Positions 28,353 to 38,447 are shown, numbered from the stretch's first letter. The stretch: 64,000 bases of DNA from Gammaproteobacteria bacterium (GCA_018830325.1 JAHJSQ010000036.1:1-64000), one strand, 5' to 3'. A program made the numbers and translations. The notes: a model not told the origin generated them from the sequence alone.

Positions 28353-28556
28353 TTGTTTTCCTAATTATTTATTATTGTCTGAATGCGGAGTTCAAATGGC
28401 AAGCCTTTGAAACACAGCGAAAATAGCACTCACATGATGCAATTATGCCGGCCCTACTGGCAACGTCAAACTGAATGATAACGAATAACCACCCCACCCT
28501 GCAAGCCTGTAGAAATCGACCCGGAGCAATGGAGAGACAGCGTATTATTAAATAAG

Positions 28557-28579
28557 GTATACTTTCTCGTTTTGTATAC
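28557..28579. promoter_or_regulatory. Inverted GTATAC pair in the mdh-mtdA divergent gap
   Basis: GTATAC at 28557-28562 and 28574-28579 form symmetric half-sites 17 bases apart centre to centre. TATACT at 28558-28563 could also be a -10 box for mtdA. No -35 box is convincing, so this is only a candidate. Confidence 0.28.
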
Positions 28580-28616
28580 GCTAATCGCTATCGCCACTAT
28601 CGATCTTACGTGACCC

Positions 28617-29474
28617 ATGAAAAAACTGTTATTTCAATTCGACACCGATCCGCGCCCTTCAGCTTTCGATACGATTGTCGCGTATGACGGTGGTGCCGAC
28701 CACGTCATTGGACATGGCGGATTAACACCCGACACTATCGCACCCTTGGTCGAAGGCACGATCTTTACCCGAGCACCGAAAGACAAAAAAAATACCGCCA
28801 TTTTTGTCGGCGGTAGCGATATGCTGGCCGGTCAACAATTGTTTTCGGCCGTACAAAAACATTTTTTTCCCGGTTTTCAAGTCTCGATCATGCTCGATAG
28901 CAACGGCAGCAATACTACCGCTGCCGCCGGCGTCGCGAAACTGGCGTCAAGTAGCGAACTAAACGGCAAAAAAGCGGTTGTTTTGGCAGGCACCGGCCCG
29001 GTCGGTCAACGCGTCGCAGTCATGCTGGCTCAAGAAGGCTGCAAAGTATCGTTAACTTCAAGGGAAATGATACGAGCGGAACACGCCTGCCAAACAATGC
29101 GTGAACGTTTCGGTGTCGAACTGACGCCTATCGAAGCCGTCGATCAAGAAGCACGCGGCAGGGCAATTGAAAACGCCCAAATCGTATTTGCGGCTGGCGC
29201 GGCAGGCGTCGAATTACTTAAAGCCGAACATTGGCAAAATAATGATCGACTCGAATTGTTGGCCGATGCGAATGCCACGCCCCCGATCGGCATCGGTGGC
29301 ATCGATATGATGGATAAAGGCCACGAACGCCACGGTAAAATCGTCTGGGGAGCCATCGGCTTCGGCGCATTTAAACTCGCTTTGCACCGTGCCTGCATCG
29401 CTAAACTCTTCGAAACCAATACACAAGTATTGGATGCCGAACAAATTTTTGCATTCGCCAAGGAAATGGCTTAG
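28617..29474 (+). CDS. mtdA: MtdA, NADP-dependent methylene-tetrahydromethanopterin/tetrahydrofolate dehydrogenase
   Basis: C1 oxidation enzyme diagnostic of methylotrophs. The 285-residue product starts MKKLLFQFDTDPRPSAFDT and contains DGGADHVIGHGG, FVGGSDMLAG, MLDSNGSNTTAAAGVA, VVLAGTGPVGQR (NADP loop) and GIGGIDMMDKG, all matching methylobacterial MtdA. The stop codon TAG is formed by TA of a target duplication and G, the first base of repeat element A3, so the element inserted exactly at the gene end. Confidence 0.94.
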   Translation: MKKLLFQFDTDPRPSAFDTIVAYDGGADHVIGHGGLTPDTIAPLVEGTIFTRAPKDKKNTAIFVGGSDMLAGQQLFSAVQKHFFPGFQVSIMLDSNGSNTTAAAGVAKLASSSELNGKKAVVLAGTGPVGQRVAVMLAQEGCKVSLTSREMIRAEHACQTMRERFGVELTPIEAVDQEARGRAIENAQIVFAAGAAGVELLKAEHWQNNDRLELLADANATPPIGIGGIDMMDKGHERHGKIVWGAIGFGAFKLALHRACIAKLFETNTQVLDAEQIFAFAKEMA

Positions 29475-29786
29475 GAATATGCACAAAATAACTCCTACAA
29501 TTAGTAGGCTTTGCGATGGTTCGGTGACTCGCTTGACAGGACGCCGTGAATACGTCCATATAGCAGCAATTCCCAGTTTGAGCATTTTCTCCGATCTTAG
29601 GGTGTGGGGTATGCCTGTCGAGGAACGCCGTAAACCCATCCATGGGGGCTTGACGGCAGCTCGAGCGCCAAGGATGGCGCGAATGCAGATTTTGCAGGAG
29701 CAAAAATCTGTCCTGCTGCCGACACCTATCAATCGAGCCACCGCCCCCCCTTCCCTCGGTTGTCGACGTTATTTCATGCTCGTTCC
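29474..29786. mobile_element. Family A element A3
   Basis: A 313-bp copy, inverted relative to A1, flanked by TTA at 29471-29473 and 29787-29789. Ends GGAATATGCACAAAATAACT and GTTATTTCATGCTCGTTCC mirror A1. Inside: inner arms, a hairpin GCAGATTTTGC...GCAAAAATCTG, and family D sequence. The left duplication overlaps the mtdA stop codon. It lies 28 bases before glycerate kinase. Confidence 0.8.
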
Positions 29787-29814
29787 TTAAACGTCCCTCG
29801 CCCCGCTGAAACAC

Positions 29815-31182
29815 ATGAGTCAACCCGCCACTCAACAAGCGCTCAGAGAACAGGCCGCAGGACTATTCCAAGCCGGCATCGATGCCGCCGATCCCTACCT
29901 TGCGGTTCAACGCAGCCTATCGGTAGACGGGCTTCGACTTGAAATAGCCTTATCACTGAACGACAATGCGCCGAAGCGCACGGGACATTGGCCGAAGATT
30001 CATGTGATTGCGTTCGGCAAAGCCGCGTGCAATATGGCAAAAGCCGCGCGAGACATCATTCCGGAATCGCTATTGGCCGCCGACGGCATCATCGTTACTA
30101 ATTACGAGAATTCTGCCCAAATACCCGGCTTTAAAGTCATCGGCGCAGGCCACCCGATTCCCGACGAAGCGGGACTGCAAGGCGCCCGGCTAATTGCCGA
30201 CAGAATCACCAACGTTCAATCGGGCGAGTTGGCGCTAGTCTTGATTAGCGGAGGCGGGTCTGCGCTGCTCCCCTATCCCCACCCTCCGATTACGCTCGAA
30301 GAAAAAGCGCAAACGACTGCATTACTGCTAGCTTGCGGCGCAACAATCAACCAAGTTAACTGTGTGCGTAAGCATATTTCCATGATCAAAGGCGGCGGAC
30401 TAGCGCGCTTCGCGGCTTCGGCCGACCTGCACGCACTGGTTCTTTCCGACGTGTTGGGTGACGATCTAAGCGCTATCGCAAGCGGACCGACCGTGCCGGA
30501 CGACACACGCTTCGACGACGCCATCGCTATTTTGCGCGAGAAGGGTATTTGGGAAAGCATTCCGGATTCGGTCAAATACGTTTTACAACAAGGCACCGCC
30601 GGCAATATCCCGGAAACGCCGAAAACCGACGACGAACTTTTCAATAACGCCGGCCACACGCTGATTGGCAGCAATACGATCAGCTTGAAAGCCGTCGTTG
30701 AGGCCGCATCGAAACTGGATTACGACGTTCGAGTCTATTCGGAACATCTCAGCGGCGAAGCGAAAGACGAAGCCGTCCAGATGGCCTCTTACGCGAAATC
30801 CCTGCTCGATAGCGGCTTAGACAAACCCATCGCGCTTCTGGCAGGCGGAGAAACCACGGTAACTTTAACGGGGCAAGGCCTCGGCGGCCGCAATCAAGAG
30901 ATGGGACTGGCCTTTGCCTTGGCCGCCGAACGATTAGAATTGCACGGTAATTGGGTATTTTTAAGCGGCGGCACCGACGGCCGCGACGGCCCGACCGATG
31001 CGGCCGCCGCGCTGATCGATCCGCAATCGCTCGCGCGTATGCGCGCTGCCGGAATCGACCCGAGCGCAAAACTGCAAGATAATGACTCATACCGCGCGCT
31101 TCAGGCTTCAAACGATTTACTGATGACCGGTGCGACCGGCACCAATGTTGCCGATTTACAAATATTGTTGCTCCGGCCTTAG
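29815..31182 (+). CDS. Glycerate 2-kinase (GckA/TtuD, MOFRL family)
   Basis: Phosphorylates D-glycerate, giving 2-phosphoglycerate that feeds the serine cycle and lower glycolysis. The 455-residue product has an N-terminal GckA domain with HVIAFGKAACNMAKAA, ISGGGSALLPYPHPPITLEE and SDVLGDDLSAIASGPT, and a C-terminal MOFRL domain (about 330-445) with LLAGGETTVTLTGQGLGGRN and SGGTDGRDGPTDAA. Position between mtdA and glyA fits C1 assimilation. Confidence 0.93.
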   Translation: MSQPATQQALREQAAGLFQAGIDAADPYLAVQRSLSVDGLRLEIALSLNDNAPKRTGHWPKIHVIAFGKAACNMAKAARDIIPESLLAADGIIVTNYENSAQIPGFKVIGAGHPIPDEAGLQGARLIADRITNVQSGELALVLISGGGSALLPYPHPPITLEEKAQTTALLLACGATINQVNCVRKHISMIKGGGLARFAASADLHALVLSDVLGDDLSAIASGPTVPDDTRFDDAIAILREKGIWESIPDSVKYVLQQGTAGNIPETPKTDDELFNNAGHTLIGSNTISLKAVVEAASKLDYDVRVYSEHLSGEAKDEAVQMASYAKSLLDSGLDKPIALLAGGETTVTLTGQGLGGRNQEMGLAFALAAERLELHGNWVFLSGGTDGRDGPTDAAAALIDPQSLARMRAAGIDPSAKLQDNDSYRALQASNDLLMTGATGTNVADLQILLLRP

Positions 31183-31194
31183 CTTCAATTAGTA

Positions 31195-31429
31195 CTGTGA
31201 AAGCTCGTGAAATTAGACTCTTTATCTAATTTTTCGATAGTCGAAGCTCGGTAGAAAAAATGCCAGTGCCGAAGAGGGTGCGGTTGCTCGATCGACAGAC
31301 GTCGGCGGCAGGGAGCCGCCGTCGAGCCTACATGGACGTATTCACGGCGTTCTGTCGGGCGAGTGACCGTACCCTAACCCACCCCTAGCACTTTCATTTG
31401 CCGGGGTGGTGATAGCTTCTTCATGATCG
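31195..31429. mobile_element. Family A element A4 (no B insert)
   Basis: A 235-bp copy beginning CTGTGAAAG and ending TTCATGATCG, followed by TTA (31430-31432); the left flank is GTA. It has the arms GGTGCGGTTGCTCGATCGAC and GTCGGGCGAGTGACCGTACC and an uninterrupted core TACATGGACGTATTCACGG, giving an empty site for element B. The GCAGATTTTTGC hairpin module is absent. It begins 13 bases after the kinase stop. Confidence 0.75.
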
Positions 31430-31539
31430 TTACTCTATACTCACCGAAAATCACTGACGGCATTTTGAGCTTCTCCCCTCGGGATCGCCGATAAAACCGT
31501 TGTTGAAATGCAAAAAAAATAAATTTTTAGGAGATATTA

Positions 31540-32793
31540 ATGTTTACTAAATCGCAAACGATTGCAGGTTACGATAATGAATTGTTTCAGGCATTGGAAG
31601 AAGAGCGTCGCCGCCAGGAAGACCACATAGAACTGATCGCCTCGGAAAATTACACCAGTCCGCGCGTCATGGAGGCCCAAGGCACGCTACTGACCAATAA
31701 ATACGCGGAAGGCTATCCCGGCAAACGCTATTACGGCGGCTGCGAATATGTCGATAAAGTCGAGCAACTCGCAATCGATCGCGCCAAAGAACTATTCGGC
31801 GCCGATTATGCGAATGTACAAGCCCATTCCGGCTCGCAAGCCAACATGGCGGTATTCATGGCATTGATACAGCCGGGCGATACGATACTGGGCCTAAGCC
31901 TCGCCGACGGCGGCCATTTGACGCACGGCGCCAAACCGAATTTCTCCGGCAAAATCTACAATGCGGTGCAATACGGACTCCACCCGGATACGGGCTTGAT
32001 CGATTACGACCAAGTCGAAGCCTTGGCGATCGAACACAAACCCAAAATTCTCGTTGCCGGTTTCTCGGCTTATTCGCGCATCTGGGACTGGCAACGCTTC
32101 CGCGAAATCGCCGATAAAGTCGGCGCCTATTTACTGGTCGACATGGCCCATGTCGCCGGATTGGTTGCCGCCGGACTGTACCCGAATCCTGTACCGTTTG
32201 CCGATGTCGTCACCAGCACCACGCATAAATCGCTACGCGGACCGCGCGGCGGATTGATCTTGTGCAAAAGCAATCCGGAAATCGAAAAAAAATTCGACTC
32301 CAGCATCTTTCCCGGCATTCAAGGCGGCCCTGCGATGCATGTTATCGCCGCAAAAGCGGTCGCGTTCAAGGAAGCGATGGAAACCGAATTCAAGACCTAT
32401 CAACAACAAGTCATCAACAATGCCAAAGCGATGGCCGAAGTCTTCATCGACCGCGGTTTCGACGTCGTTTCCGGCGGCACCGACAATCATTTGATGTTGG
32501 TTTCATTAATCCCGAAAGACATCACCGGCAAGGCCGCCGATGCGGCGCTGGGACGTGCGCATATCACGGTCAATAAAAACGCCGTACCGAACGACCCGCA
32601 GTCGCCATTCGTGACCAGCGGCATCCGTGTCGGCACACCGGCCCCGACCACGCGCGGCTTCAAAGAAGCGCAAATGACCGAAATCGCGCATTTGATGTGC
32701 GACGTAATGGAAAACATCGATAACGAATCGGTCATTTCAGCGGTGCGCGACAAAGTCGCCATCTTGTGCTCGCGCTTTCCGGTTTATGGCTAA
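31540..32793 (+). CDS. glyA: Serine hydroxymethyltransferase
   Basis: PLP enzyme that transfers the methylene-THF carbon to glycine to make serine, the entry step of the serine cycle. The 417-residue product shows [49 protein letters not shown], and the PLP Lys in [19 protein letters not shown] lies 7 bases upstream of the ATG. ftfL follows after 31 bases. Confidence 0.98.
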   Translation: MFTKSQTIAGYDNELFQALEEERRRQEDHIELIASENYTSPRVMEAQGTLLTNKYAEGYPGKRYYGGCEYVDKVEQLAIDRAKELFGADYANVQAHSGSQANMAVFMALIQPGDTILGLSLADGGHLTHGAKPNFSGKIYNAVQYGLHPDTGLIDYDQVEALAIEHKPKILVAGFSAYSRIWDWQRFREIADKVGAYLLVDMAHVAGLVAAGLYPNPVPFADVVTSTTHKSLRGPRGGLILCKSNPEIEKKFDSSIFPGIQGGPAMHVIAAKAVAFKEAMETEFKTYQQQVINNAKAMAEVFIDRGFDVVSGGTDNHLMLVSLIPKDITGKAADAALGRAHITVNKNAVPNDPQSPFVTSGIRVGTPAPTTRGFKEAQMTEIAHLMCDVMENIDNESVISAVRDKVAILCSRFPVYG

Positions 32794-32824
32794 TAGAGGA
32801 CACATTAAAAACAGGAAAACATTC

Positions 32825-34498
32825 ATGTCAGACATAGCAATCGCCCAACAAGCCCAAATGCGGCCGATCATCGACCTGGCCGGCGAAAAATTCGGCATTC
32901 CGGCCGAGCATTTAGATCCATACGGTCACTATAAGGCTAAATTATCGCTCGAATACGTCAATAACTTGACCGACCGCGAAGACGGCAAATTGATTCTCGT
33001 CACCGCGATCAGTCCGACTCCGGCCGGCGAAGGCAAAACTACGACTACGGTCGGTTTAGGCGATGCGATCAACCGGCTCGGCAATTCGGCGATCATGTGC
33101 TTGCGCGAACCGTCGCTCGGTCCTTGTTTCGGCGTCAAAGGCGGCGCAGCGGGCGGCGGCTACTCGCAAGTCGTGCCGATGGAAGACATTAATCTACATT
33201 TTACCGGCGACTTTCATGCGATCGGCGTCGCGCACAATCTCTTGTCGGCATTAATCGACAACCATATCAATCACGGTAACGCGCTCGACATCGATTCGCG
33301 CCGGATTCAATGGAAACGCGTCGTCGACATGAACGACCGAGCGTTGCGCAAAATCACGGTCGGCATGGGCGGCCCGGCTAACGGCTATCTGCGTGAAGAC
33401 GGATACGACATCGTCGTCGCGTCCGAAATCATGGCGATTTTGTGCCTGGCGACAAGCCGCGTCGACTTAAAAGAACGCCTAGGCCGAATCGTCATCGGCT
33501 ACAAGCCCGACCGAGTCACGCCGGTTTATGCGAGCGACCTTAATGCGCAAGGGGCAATGGCCGCATTATTGAAAGAAGCCATCAAGCCGAATCTGGTGCA
33601 AACGCTTGAAAACAATATCGCGATCATTCACGGCGGCCCGTTCGCGAATATCGCCCACGGTTGCAACACCGTCACCGCGACGAAAACCGCGTTGAAACTG
33701 GCCGATTATGTCGTAACCGAAGCCGGTTTCGGGGCCGACCTAGGCGCGGAGAAATTTCTCGACATCAAATGTCGCATGTCCGGCCTGAAACCGTCGGCAG
33801 TCGTATTGGTCGCAACGGTCCGCGCGTTGAAATTCCACGGAGGTGTTGCAAAAGAAGAGCTGAACCAAGAAAACATCGACGCTCTGCAAAAAGGTTTCAC
33901 CAACTTGGAGCGCCATCTCGACAATATCCAACGCCATTACGGTTTGCCTTGCGTAATCTGCATCAATCATTTCACCTTCGACACCGACGCCGAAATCGCG
34001 TTGCTCAAAGACAAATGCGAGGCGCTTGGCGCGAAATGCGTGGTCTCGAAACATTGGGCACAAGGCGGCGCCGGTGCGGAAGAATTAGCGCAAGAAGTGC
34101 TTGCCGTCGTCGACAACCGCGAGCCCGGCTTCACTTATGTCTATGACGAAGAGCTGCCGCTGTGGGATAAGATCGAAACGATAGCGACCAAACTTTATGG
34201 CGCGATCGGCATCACCGCAAGCCCGAAAGTTAAAGCCGAAATCAAAACGCTGCAACAAAACTACGGCAAATTTCCTGTTTGCATGGCCAAAACGCAAATG
34301 TCGTTCTCGACCAACCCGAACGAGAGAGGCGCGCCTTCCGGACACACGGTCGAAATCAGCGAAGTCAGGCTTGCCAACGGTGCGGGCTTCATCGTCGCAA
34401 TCGCCGGCGACATGATGACGATGCCCGGTTTGCCGAAAGTTCCGGCTGCCGAACGCATCGACATCACCGACGAAGGCGTGATTACCGGGTTGTTTTAA
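32825..34498 (+). CDS. ftfL: Formate-tetrahydrofolate ligase
   Basis: ATP-dependent conversion of formate and THF to 10-formyl-THF, the formate branch of C1 assimilation. The ATG at 32825 ([15 protein letters not shown]) with an AGGA ribosome site gives 557 residues, the usual length. The P-loop is [16 protein letters not shown]; further signatures are [20 protein letters not shown] and [11 protein letters not shown] hairpin at 34591-34622 may terminate the transcript. Confidence 0.97.
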   Translation: MSDIAIAQQAQMRPIIDLAGEKFGIPAEHLDPYGHYKAKLSLEYVNNLTDREDGKLILVTAISPTPAGEGKTTTTVGLGDAINRLGNSAIMCLREPSLGPCFGVKGGAAGGGYSQVVPMEDINLHFTGDFHAIGVAHNLLSALIDNHINHGNALDIDSRRIQWKRVVDMNDRALRKITVGMGGPANGYLREDGYDIVVASEIMAILCLATSRVDLKERLGRIVIGYKPDRVTPVYASDLNAQGAMAALLKEAIKPNLVQTLENNIAIIHGGPFANIAHGCNTVTATKTALKLADYVVTEAGFGADLGAEKFLDIKCRMSGLKPSAVVLVATVRALKFHGGVAKEELNQENIDALQKGFTNLERHLDNIQRHYGLPCVICINHFTFDTDAEIALLKDKCEALGAKCVVSKHWAQGGAGAEELAQEVLAVVDNREPGFTYVYDEELPLWDKIETIATKLYGAIGITASPKVKAEIKTLQQNYGKFPVCMAKTQMSFSTNPNERGAPSGHTVEISEVRLANGAGFIVAIAGDMMTMPGLPKVPAAERIDITDEGVITGLF

Positions 34499-34590
34499 TT
34501 TGAATCGTCGGGCGCATGACGTACCCCTCATACGCCTGCGTACACATTCTCAAGCAAGCTTCAACCCTAGAAAAAGCATTACACCATGAA

Positions 34591-34622
34591 GAATAAGAAG
34601 TTAATTCAATAACTTCTTATTC
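34591..34622 (+). terminator. Putative terminator after ftfL
   Basis: A 13-bp perfect stem, GAATAAGAAGTTA and TAACTTCTTATTC, with a short loop, followed by a modest T-rich run GTTTGT. The stem is AT-rich and overlaps a family I repeat, so termination is plausible but not certain. Confidence 0.5.
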
Positions 34623-34660
34623 GTTTGTATAGAACTTGCACTCACCCAAGAGGTTAACCC

Positions 34661-34844
34661 AGAAAAATATGCTGTTACCCAAGCTCCAGCTTGGGTAACC
34701 TATTCAGGAAGCTCTAGCTTCCCGATAATCAAGAAAGATTGAGCTGGAAAGCCAGGGTGATTGAGAATGTGCGACGGTTGTTTCGGTCTCAGGAAGCTAG
34801 AGCTTCCTGGGTGTGTTTCCCAAGCTGGAGCTTGGGAAAGAGCG
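34661..34844. repeat. Cassette K, first copy
   Basis: A 184-bp unit with four small palindromes: CCCAAGCTCCAGCTTGGG, GGAAGCTCTAGCTTCC, GGAAGCTAGAGCTTCC and CCCAAGCTGGAGCTTGGG. It is repeated 313 bases downstream with about six mismatches. The family F palindromes here match the one in the tlpA-like gene. Confidence 0.85.
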
Positions 34845-34889
34845 TGATGCGGGTGGCCGTTTTTAGCTTGATGCGCATGGGTTTTCCTC

Positions 34890-34974
34890 GTTCCCACCGC
34901 TCATGCGTGGGAATGCATACCGATCTTGTCTCGGCAACTAAGGTATGGGTTCCCACGGAGGACCGTGGGAACCA
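34890..34974. repeat. Family G palindromic repeat G2
   Basis: GTTCCCACCGCTCATGCGTG followed by GGAATGCATACCGATCTTGT and the hairpin CCCACGGAGGACCGTGGG. It separates the two K cassettes. The preceding GGCCGTTTTTAGCTTGATGC recurs at 54615-54634. Confidence 0.75.
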
Positions 34975-35157
34975 GAAAAATATGCTGTTACCCAAGCTCC
35001 AGCTTGGGTAACCTGTTCAGGAAGCTCTAGCTTCCCGATAATCAAGAAAGATTGAGCTAGAAAGCCGGGGTGATTGAGAATGTGTGACGGTTGTTTCGGT
35101 CTCAGGAAGCTGGAGCTTCCGGGGTGTGTTTCCCAAGCTGGAGCTTGGGAAAGAGCG
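34974..35157. repeat. Cassette K, second copy
   Basis: The direct repeat of 34661-34844, offset by 313 bases and about 97% identical. Small open frames across both copies are explained by the palindromes and were not called as genes. Confidence 0.85.
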
Positions 35158-35292
35158 GCTTAACGGTATATTGACACAGGGTAATGCGAGGCCTCGCAAA
35201 AGATGTGCGATGAGCACCCTAATCACCTTAATCGGCTTTTCTCAGCGCCCCTACTCCTCTCGCGAGAATATCTCTTATAAGGTACAAGCTGC

Positions 35293-35883
35293 CTACTCCG
35301 CTTTAGCAGCCAAGAACGCCAGCATGTCTTCGTTATGAACCCGCTGATAAATGACTTCGACCGGCAGCGTCAAATCGATCGCCCCGAAAGTCACGTCGTC
35401 TCCCAGATAATAATGTTTCGAAACCCATCCTTCGGACCGTCTCAGCACTTCGACCTCGACATAATCTTGCTCAATCATCACATATTCTTGCAGAGTCGGT
35501 AGCTTCAAGTAATTGGCTAATTTGACGGTCTTGTCGTTGCGGCGAGTCGTCTTCGACAACACTTCGACGATGATGATCGGCGTTTCGGTATAGTAAGGCT
35601 GCGACTCGTCGAAATGACAATCGACGATCACATCGGGATAAAAAAAATTCGAATCGACCCGCACCTTCATATCCGAACCGAACGGCTCGCAGGGAAGGTT
35701 TTTTAAATGACTCCTAAACTCCGCCAGAACATTAATCGCTATACGCTGATGATTTCCGCTCGTCCCGACCATCGCATAGACGGCGCCATCAATCAATTCA
35801 TGCTTGGTTTCGGCAATCAACTCGTCGTCCAAATAATCCTCGACACTGATCAAATAATCCGGCTTCTTTGCAATGATACTCAT
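35293..35883 (-). CDS. Uma2 family (DUF820) putative endonuclease
   Basis: The product has 196 residues from ATG 35883, chosen because AGGAA lies six bases upstream; an ATG two codons earlier overlaps that site. The PD-(D/E)xK-like Uma2 fold is suggested by HELIDGAVYAMVG, YPDVIVDCHF (Asp) and IIIVEVLSKTTRRNDKTVK (Glu and Lys). Uma2 proteins are abundant in cyanobacteria and methanotrophs; their function is unproven. It ends beside the repeat-rich gap after ftfL. Confidence 0.85.
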   Translation of the reverse strand: MSIIAKKPDYLISVEDYLDDELIAETKHELIDGAVYAMVGTSGNHQRIAINVLAEFRSHLKNLPCEPFGSDMKVRVDSNFFYPDVIVDCHFDESQPYYTETPIIIVEVLSKTTRRNDKTVKLANYLKLPTLQEYVMIEQDYVEVEVLRRSEGWVSKHYYLGDDVTFGAIDLTLPVEVIYQRVHNEDMLAFLAAKAE

Positions 35884-35895
35884 AAACATTCCTCA

Positions 35896-37263
35896 TTATT
35901 CACGCTGTAACAGCTCCAAAATCTCCTCGGTTTTTTGCCGCATCAACGCAATATCCCCGCGCGATTCGACATTGAGCCGAACGACCGGCTCGGTGTTCGA
36001 GGATCGCAAATTAAAACGCCAATTGTCGAACTCCAAGCTGATCCCATCGGTTTCATCGACGACAAGCGCATCGCCTTCATAAGCCGCCCTAACCCGCGCG
36101 ATCGCACCGACCGGGTCGGTTAGTTTCGAGTTGATCTCACCGGACGACGGATACGCTTCGATACGCTGCACGACCGCTTCGGAAAGGCGGATTTTTTTGA
36201 CGCACAACAACTCCGCGACCAACAGCCACGGAATCATGCCGCTATCGCAATAGGCGAAATCGCGAAAATAATGATGCGCGCTCATCTCTCCCCCGTATAC
36301 GGCATCTTCGAGGCGCATGCGTTCCTTGATGAAGGCATGGCCGGTCTTCGACAACACTGGAATGCCGCCCGCCGCGGTCACGACATCGACCGTATTCCAA
36401 GTCAATCGAGGGTCGTGAATGATCTTCGCGCCGGGGTTTTTCTGTAGAAAAGCCTCGGCCAACAGCCCGACAATGTAATAGCCCTCGATGAACTGCCCCT
36501 TTTCATCGAACAGAAAACAGCGGTCGAAATCGCCGTCCCAAGCGATACCCATATCGGCCCCATGTTCGACGACGGCATTCGCGGTATCGGCGCGGCACTC
36601 GGGCAAGAGCGGATTCGGAATTCCGTTCGGAAAACGGCCGTCCGGTTCGTGATGAATCTTGACGAACTCGACCGGCGCGCCGGCGGCTTTGAAGCGCTCT
36701 TCCAGCACATCGACCACATGCCCGGCCGCACCGTTGCCGGCATTGACGACCAATTTAATCGGCGTCAAATTCTGCAAATCGATATAAGTCATCAAATGAT
36801 CGACATAGCCCGACAGTATAGAACGGCGGGTCATTGAGCCTTTCTTTACGACCGGCCCAAAATCATTTTGCTCGGCGAGGTGTTGGATTTCTTTCAGTCC
36901 GGTATCGCCGCTGATCGGTTTAGCATGCTCGCGCACCAATTTCATGCCGTTATAATCCATCGGATTATGGCTCGCTGTTACCTCTATCGCGCCTTGTACT
37001 TCCAGCGCCTGCGCCGCGTAATAGATCTCCTCGGTGCCGGTCATGCCGATGTCGATCACATCGACTCCGGCGTCCATCAAACCTTTGGCCAATGCAGCCT
37101 TGAGCGATTCGGAAGTCAACCGCACGTCTCCGCCGACCGCAATCGTCTTGGCCTTCAGATATTCGCCGCAGGCGCGACCGATTCGATAGGCGATGTCTTC
37201 GTTGAGCTCTGTACCCAGTTGACCGCGTATGTCGTAAGCTTTAAAACAAGTAAGTTTTTCCAT
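35896..37263 (-). CDS. Phosphomannomutase/phosphoglucomutase
   Basis: Interconverts hexose 6- and 1-phosphates for nucleotide-sugar and polysaccharide synthesis. The 455-residue product shows [13 protein letters not shown] (phosphoserine loop, about 96-108), WDGDFDRCF (metal-binding loop), [19 protein letters not shown] (sugar loop) and [15 protein letters not shown] (phosphate loop). It resembles CpsG/ManB or AlgC; which sugar is preferred cannot be read. It may supply precursors for the polysaccharide cluster at the right end. Confidence 0.93.
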   Translation of the reverse strand: MEKLTCFKAYDIRGQLGTELNEDIAYRIGRACGEYLKAKTIAVGGDVRLTSESLKAALAKGLMDAGVDVIDIGMTGTEEIYYAAQALEVQGAIEVTASHNPMDYNGMKLVREHAKPISGDTGLKEIQHLAEQNDFGPVVKKGSMTRRSILSGYVDHLMTYIDLQNLTPIKLVVNAGNGAAGHVVDVLEERFKAAGAPVEFVKIHHEPDGRFPNGIPNPLLPECRADTANAVVEHGADMGIAWDGDFDRCFLFDEKGQFIEGYYIVGLLAEAFLQKNPGAKIIHDPRLTWNTVDVVTAAGGIPVLSKTGHAFIKERMRLEDAVYGGEMSAHHYFRDFAYCDSGMIPWLLVAELLCVKKIRLSEAVVQRIEAYPSSGEINSKLTDPVGAIARVRAAYEGDALVVDETDGISLEFDNWRFNLRSSNTEPVVRLNVESRGDIALMRQKTEEILELLQRE

Positions 37264-37368
37264 AGTGATTTAATTGGCTGATTTAAAACTAAAGTGAATA
37301 TTGCTAAAACGACTTAGGATTCGGTCATAAATAACTTCCCTATTTTTCACGAAATCCTTACGCTATTG

Positions 37369-37860
37369 TTATCGGCCTAGCGCAAAGTCTTCAAAAACCC
37401 AAAAAGGCGGCGTATCGATAAAAATTGTTTCTTTCAATGCTTCGGTCAAGGCTACATTCAAAATGACTTCTTCATAAAGCCAGTAAATCCAACCGTCGCG
37501 ATGCACGCGATAACGCCAATTGTATCGGCATTGCAGCCAATTACCTTCCGCCAAATTTCCGAGCCGCTGCAACGGACGATTTTGATTCGGCGTACCTAAA
37601 TAAACGACACTGCCATCATTCGGATTTAACAGTAAGCGGTCGCAAATCAAAGACTCATCAAAGAGCGAACAATCGATTTTTCTATATTTATCGCCGCCAT
37701 GGCAATCCAATAACAAACGCTGCCGACCCATATCAATAACTTTCGGCGACACGACAGGATAGCTGTCCGGCATGGCGGCCCGTTCCAGAAAATCCGTCTC
37801 GCTTAGCCGACTCTTATCCCACTGCTTGATGACGGCCTGTACAATATACGACGATTTCAT
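37369..37860 (-). CDS. Uncharacterised protein, coupled to a lipoprotein gene
   Basis: The 163-residue product was not recognised. No signal peptide or membrane helix is apparent. It is rich in Trp and Tyr in its centre (NWLQCRYNWRYRVHRDGWIY). The ATG overlaps the stop of the upstream lipoprotein gene by four bases, so the two are probably made together. Nothing suggests horizontal origin. The short gap downstream holds CACGAAATCCTTACGC, also found in family A remnant A6. Confidence 0.6.
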   Translation of the reverse strand: MKSSYIVQAVIKQWDKSRLSETDFLERAAMPDSYPVVSPKVIDMGRQRLLLDCHGGDKYRKIDCSLFDESLICDRLLLNPNDGSVVYLGTPNQNRPLQRLGNLAEGNWLQCRYNWRYRVHRDGWIYWLYEEVILNVALTEALKETIFIDTPPFWVFEDFALGR

Positions 37861-38447
37861 TCCCCGGTTTCATCATGACCTAATTCGCAGCCTTCACTGT
37901 AGAAATATAATGACGGAAGAAAAGGCAGAATATCGATCGTCAGCGTGGTTTTTTGTTGAAAATCATCGATCGCGCGCTCGATCGTATCCACGAATTGCAA
38001 TTCGAATTCACTAAGCATGTTTTGCTGACTGGTCGGGCTATCGGGAAATATCGAATCACCGCCAAGATAGATGCCTTTGACCGTCTCTTGTAAGGCCATC
38101 GCAGCGATCGCTTCTATTTCACGTTCAAAATCGCCGAAAATTTGCGCGCCTTCCGTTATTTTGATGCGCTCCACATCGTCTGTATCGGCATAAAGCAAAA
38201 ACAGCCCTTCCACGCCTTCCCGCTCGTTTTTGCAGACACCGCCTTCCATGACCCTAACCAAATGCAACTCCCGGCCTCCTTTGACATGCGTCGGCGAAGG
38301 AACCTCTTCGGACACATCCATCGGATCGGCTTGATAAACAGTAAACGCATCAATTTCTTCATCTACCGCGTCTCGGACCGGTTCGGTCGTACATGCCGCC
38401 AAACTAGCGGACACGATCATCATGACAGCAAGTACTTTAGGATTCAT
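37857..38447 (-). CDS. Uncharacterised lipoprotein
   Basis: The 196-residue product has a signal peptide with lipobox SLAAC (about 15-19, Cys19) followed by TTEPVRD, so it is a predicted outer-membrane lipoprotein. The rest is acidic and predicted soluble, with no recognised domain. It overlaps the following gene by four bases and is divergent from the EF-hand-like gene at 38558. Confidence 0.68.
   Translation of the reverse strand: MNPKVLAVMMIVSASLAACTTEPVRDAVDEEIDAFTVYQADPMDVSEEVPSPTHVKGGRELHLVRVMEGGVCKNEREGVEGLFLLYADTDDVERIKITEGAQIFGDFEREIEAIAAMALQETVKGIYLGGDSIFPDSPTSQQNMLSEFELQFVDTIERAIDDFQQKTTLTIDILPFLPSLYFYSEGCELGHDETGE

Noticed and set aside
29214..29838. Open frames of 130-175 codons across the mtdA end and A3
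   Set aside because: They span a real gene end and a repeat element on opposite or shifted frames and resemble no family.
33661..34531. Arg-rich frames of 100-160 codons in ftfL on both strands
   Set aside because: Shadows of the high-GC ftfL coding sequence; no start context or family match.
34700..35338. Small frames containing PKLQLG or PKLELG peptides
   Set aside because: They are readings of the short palindromes in cassette K, not genes.
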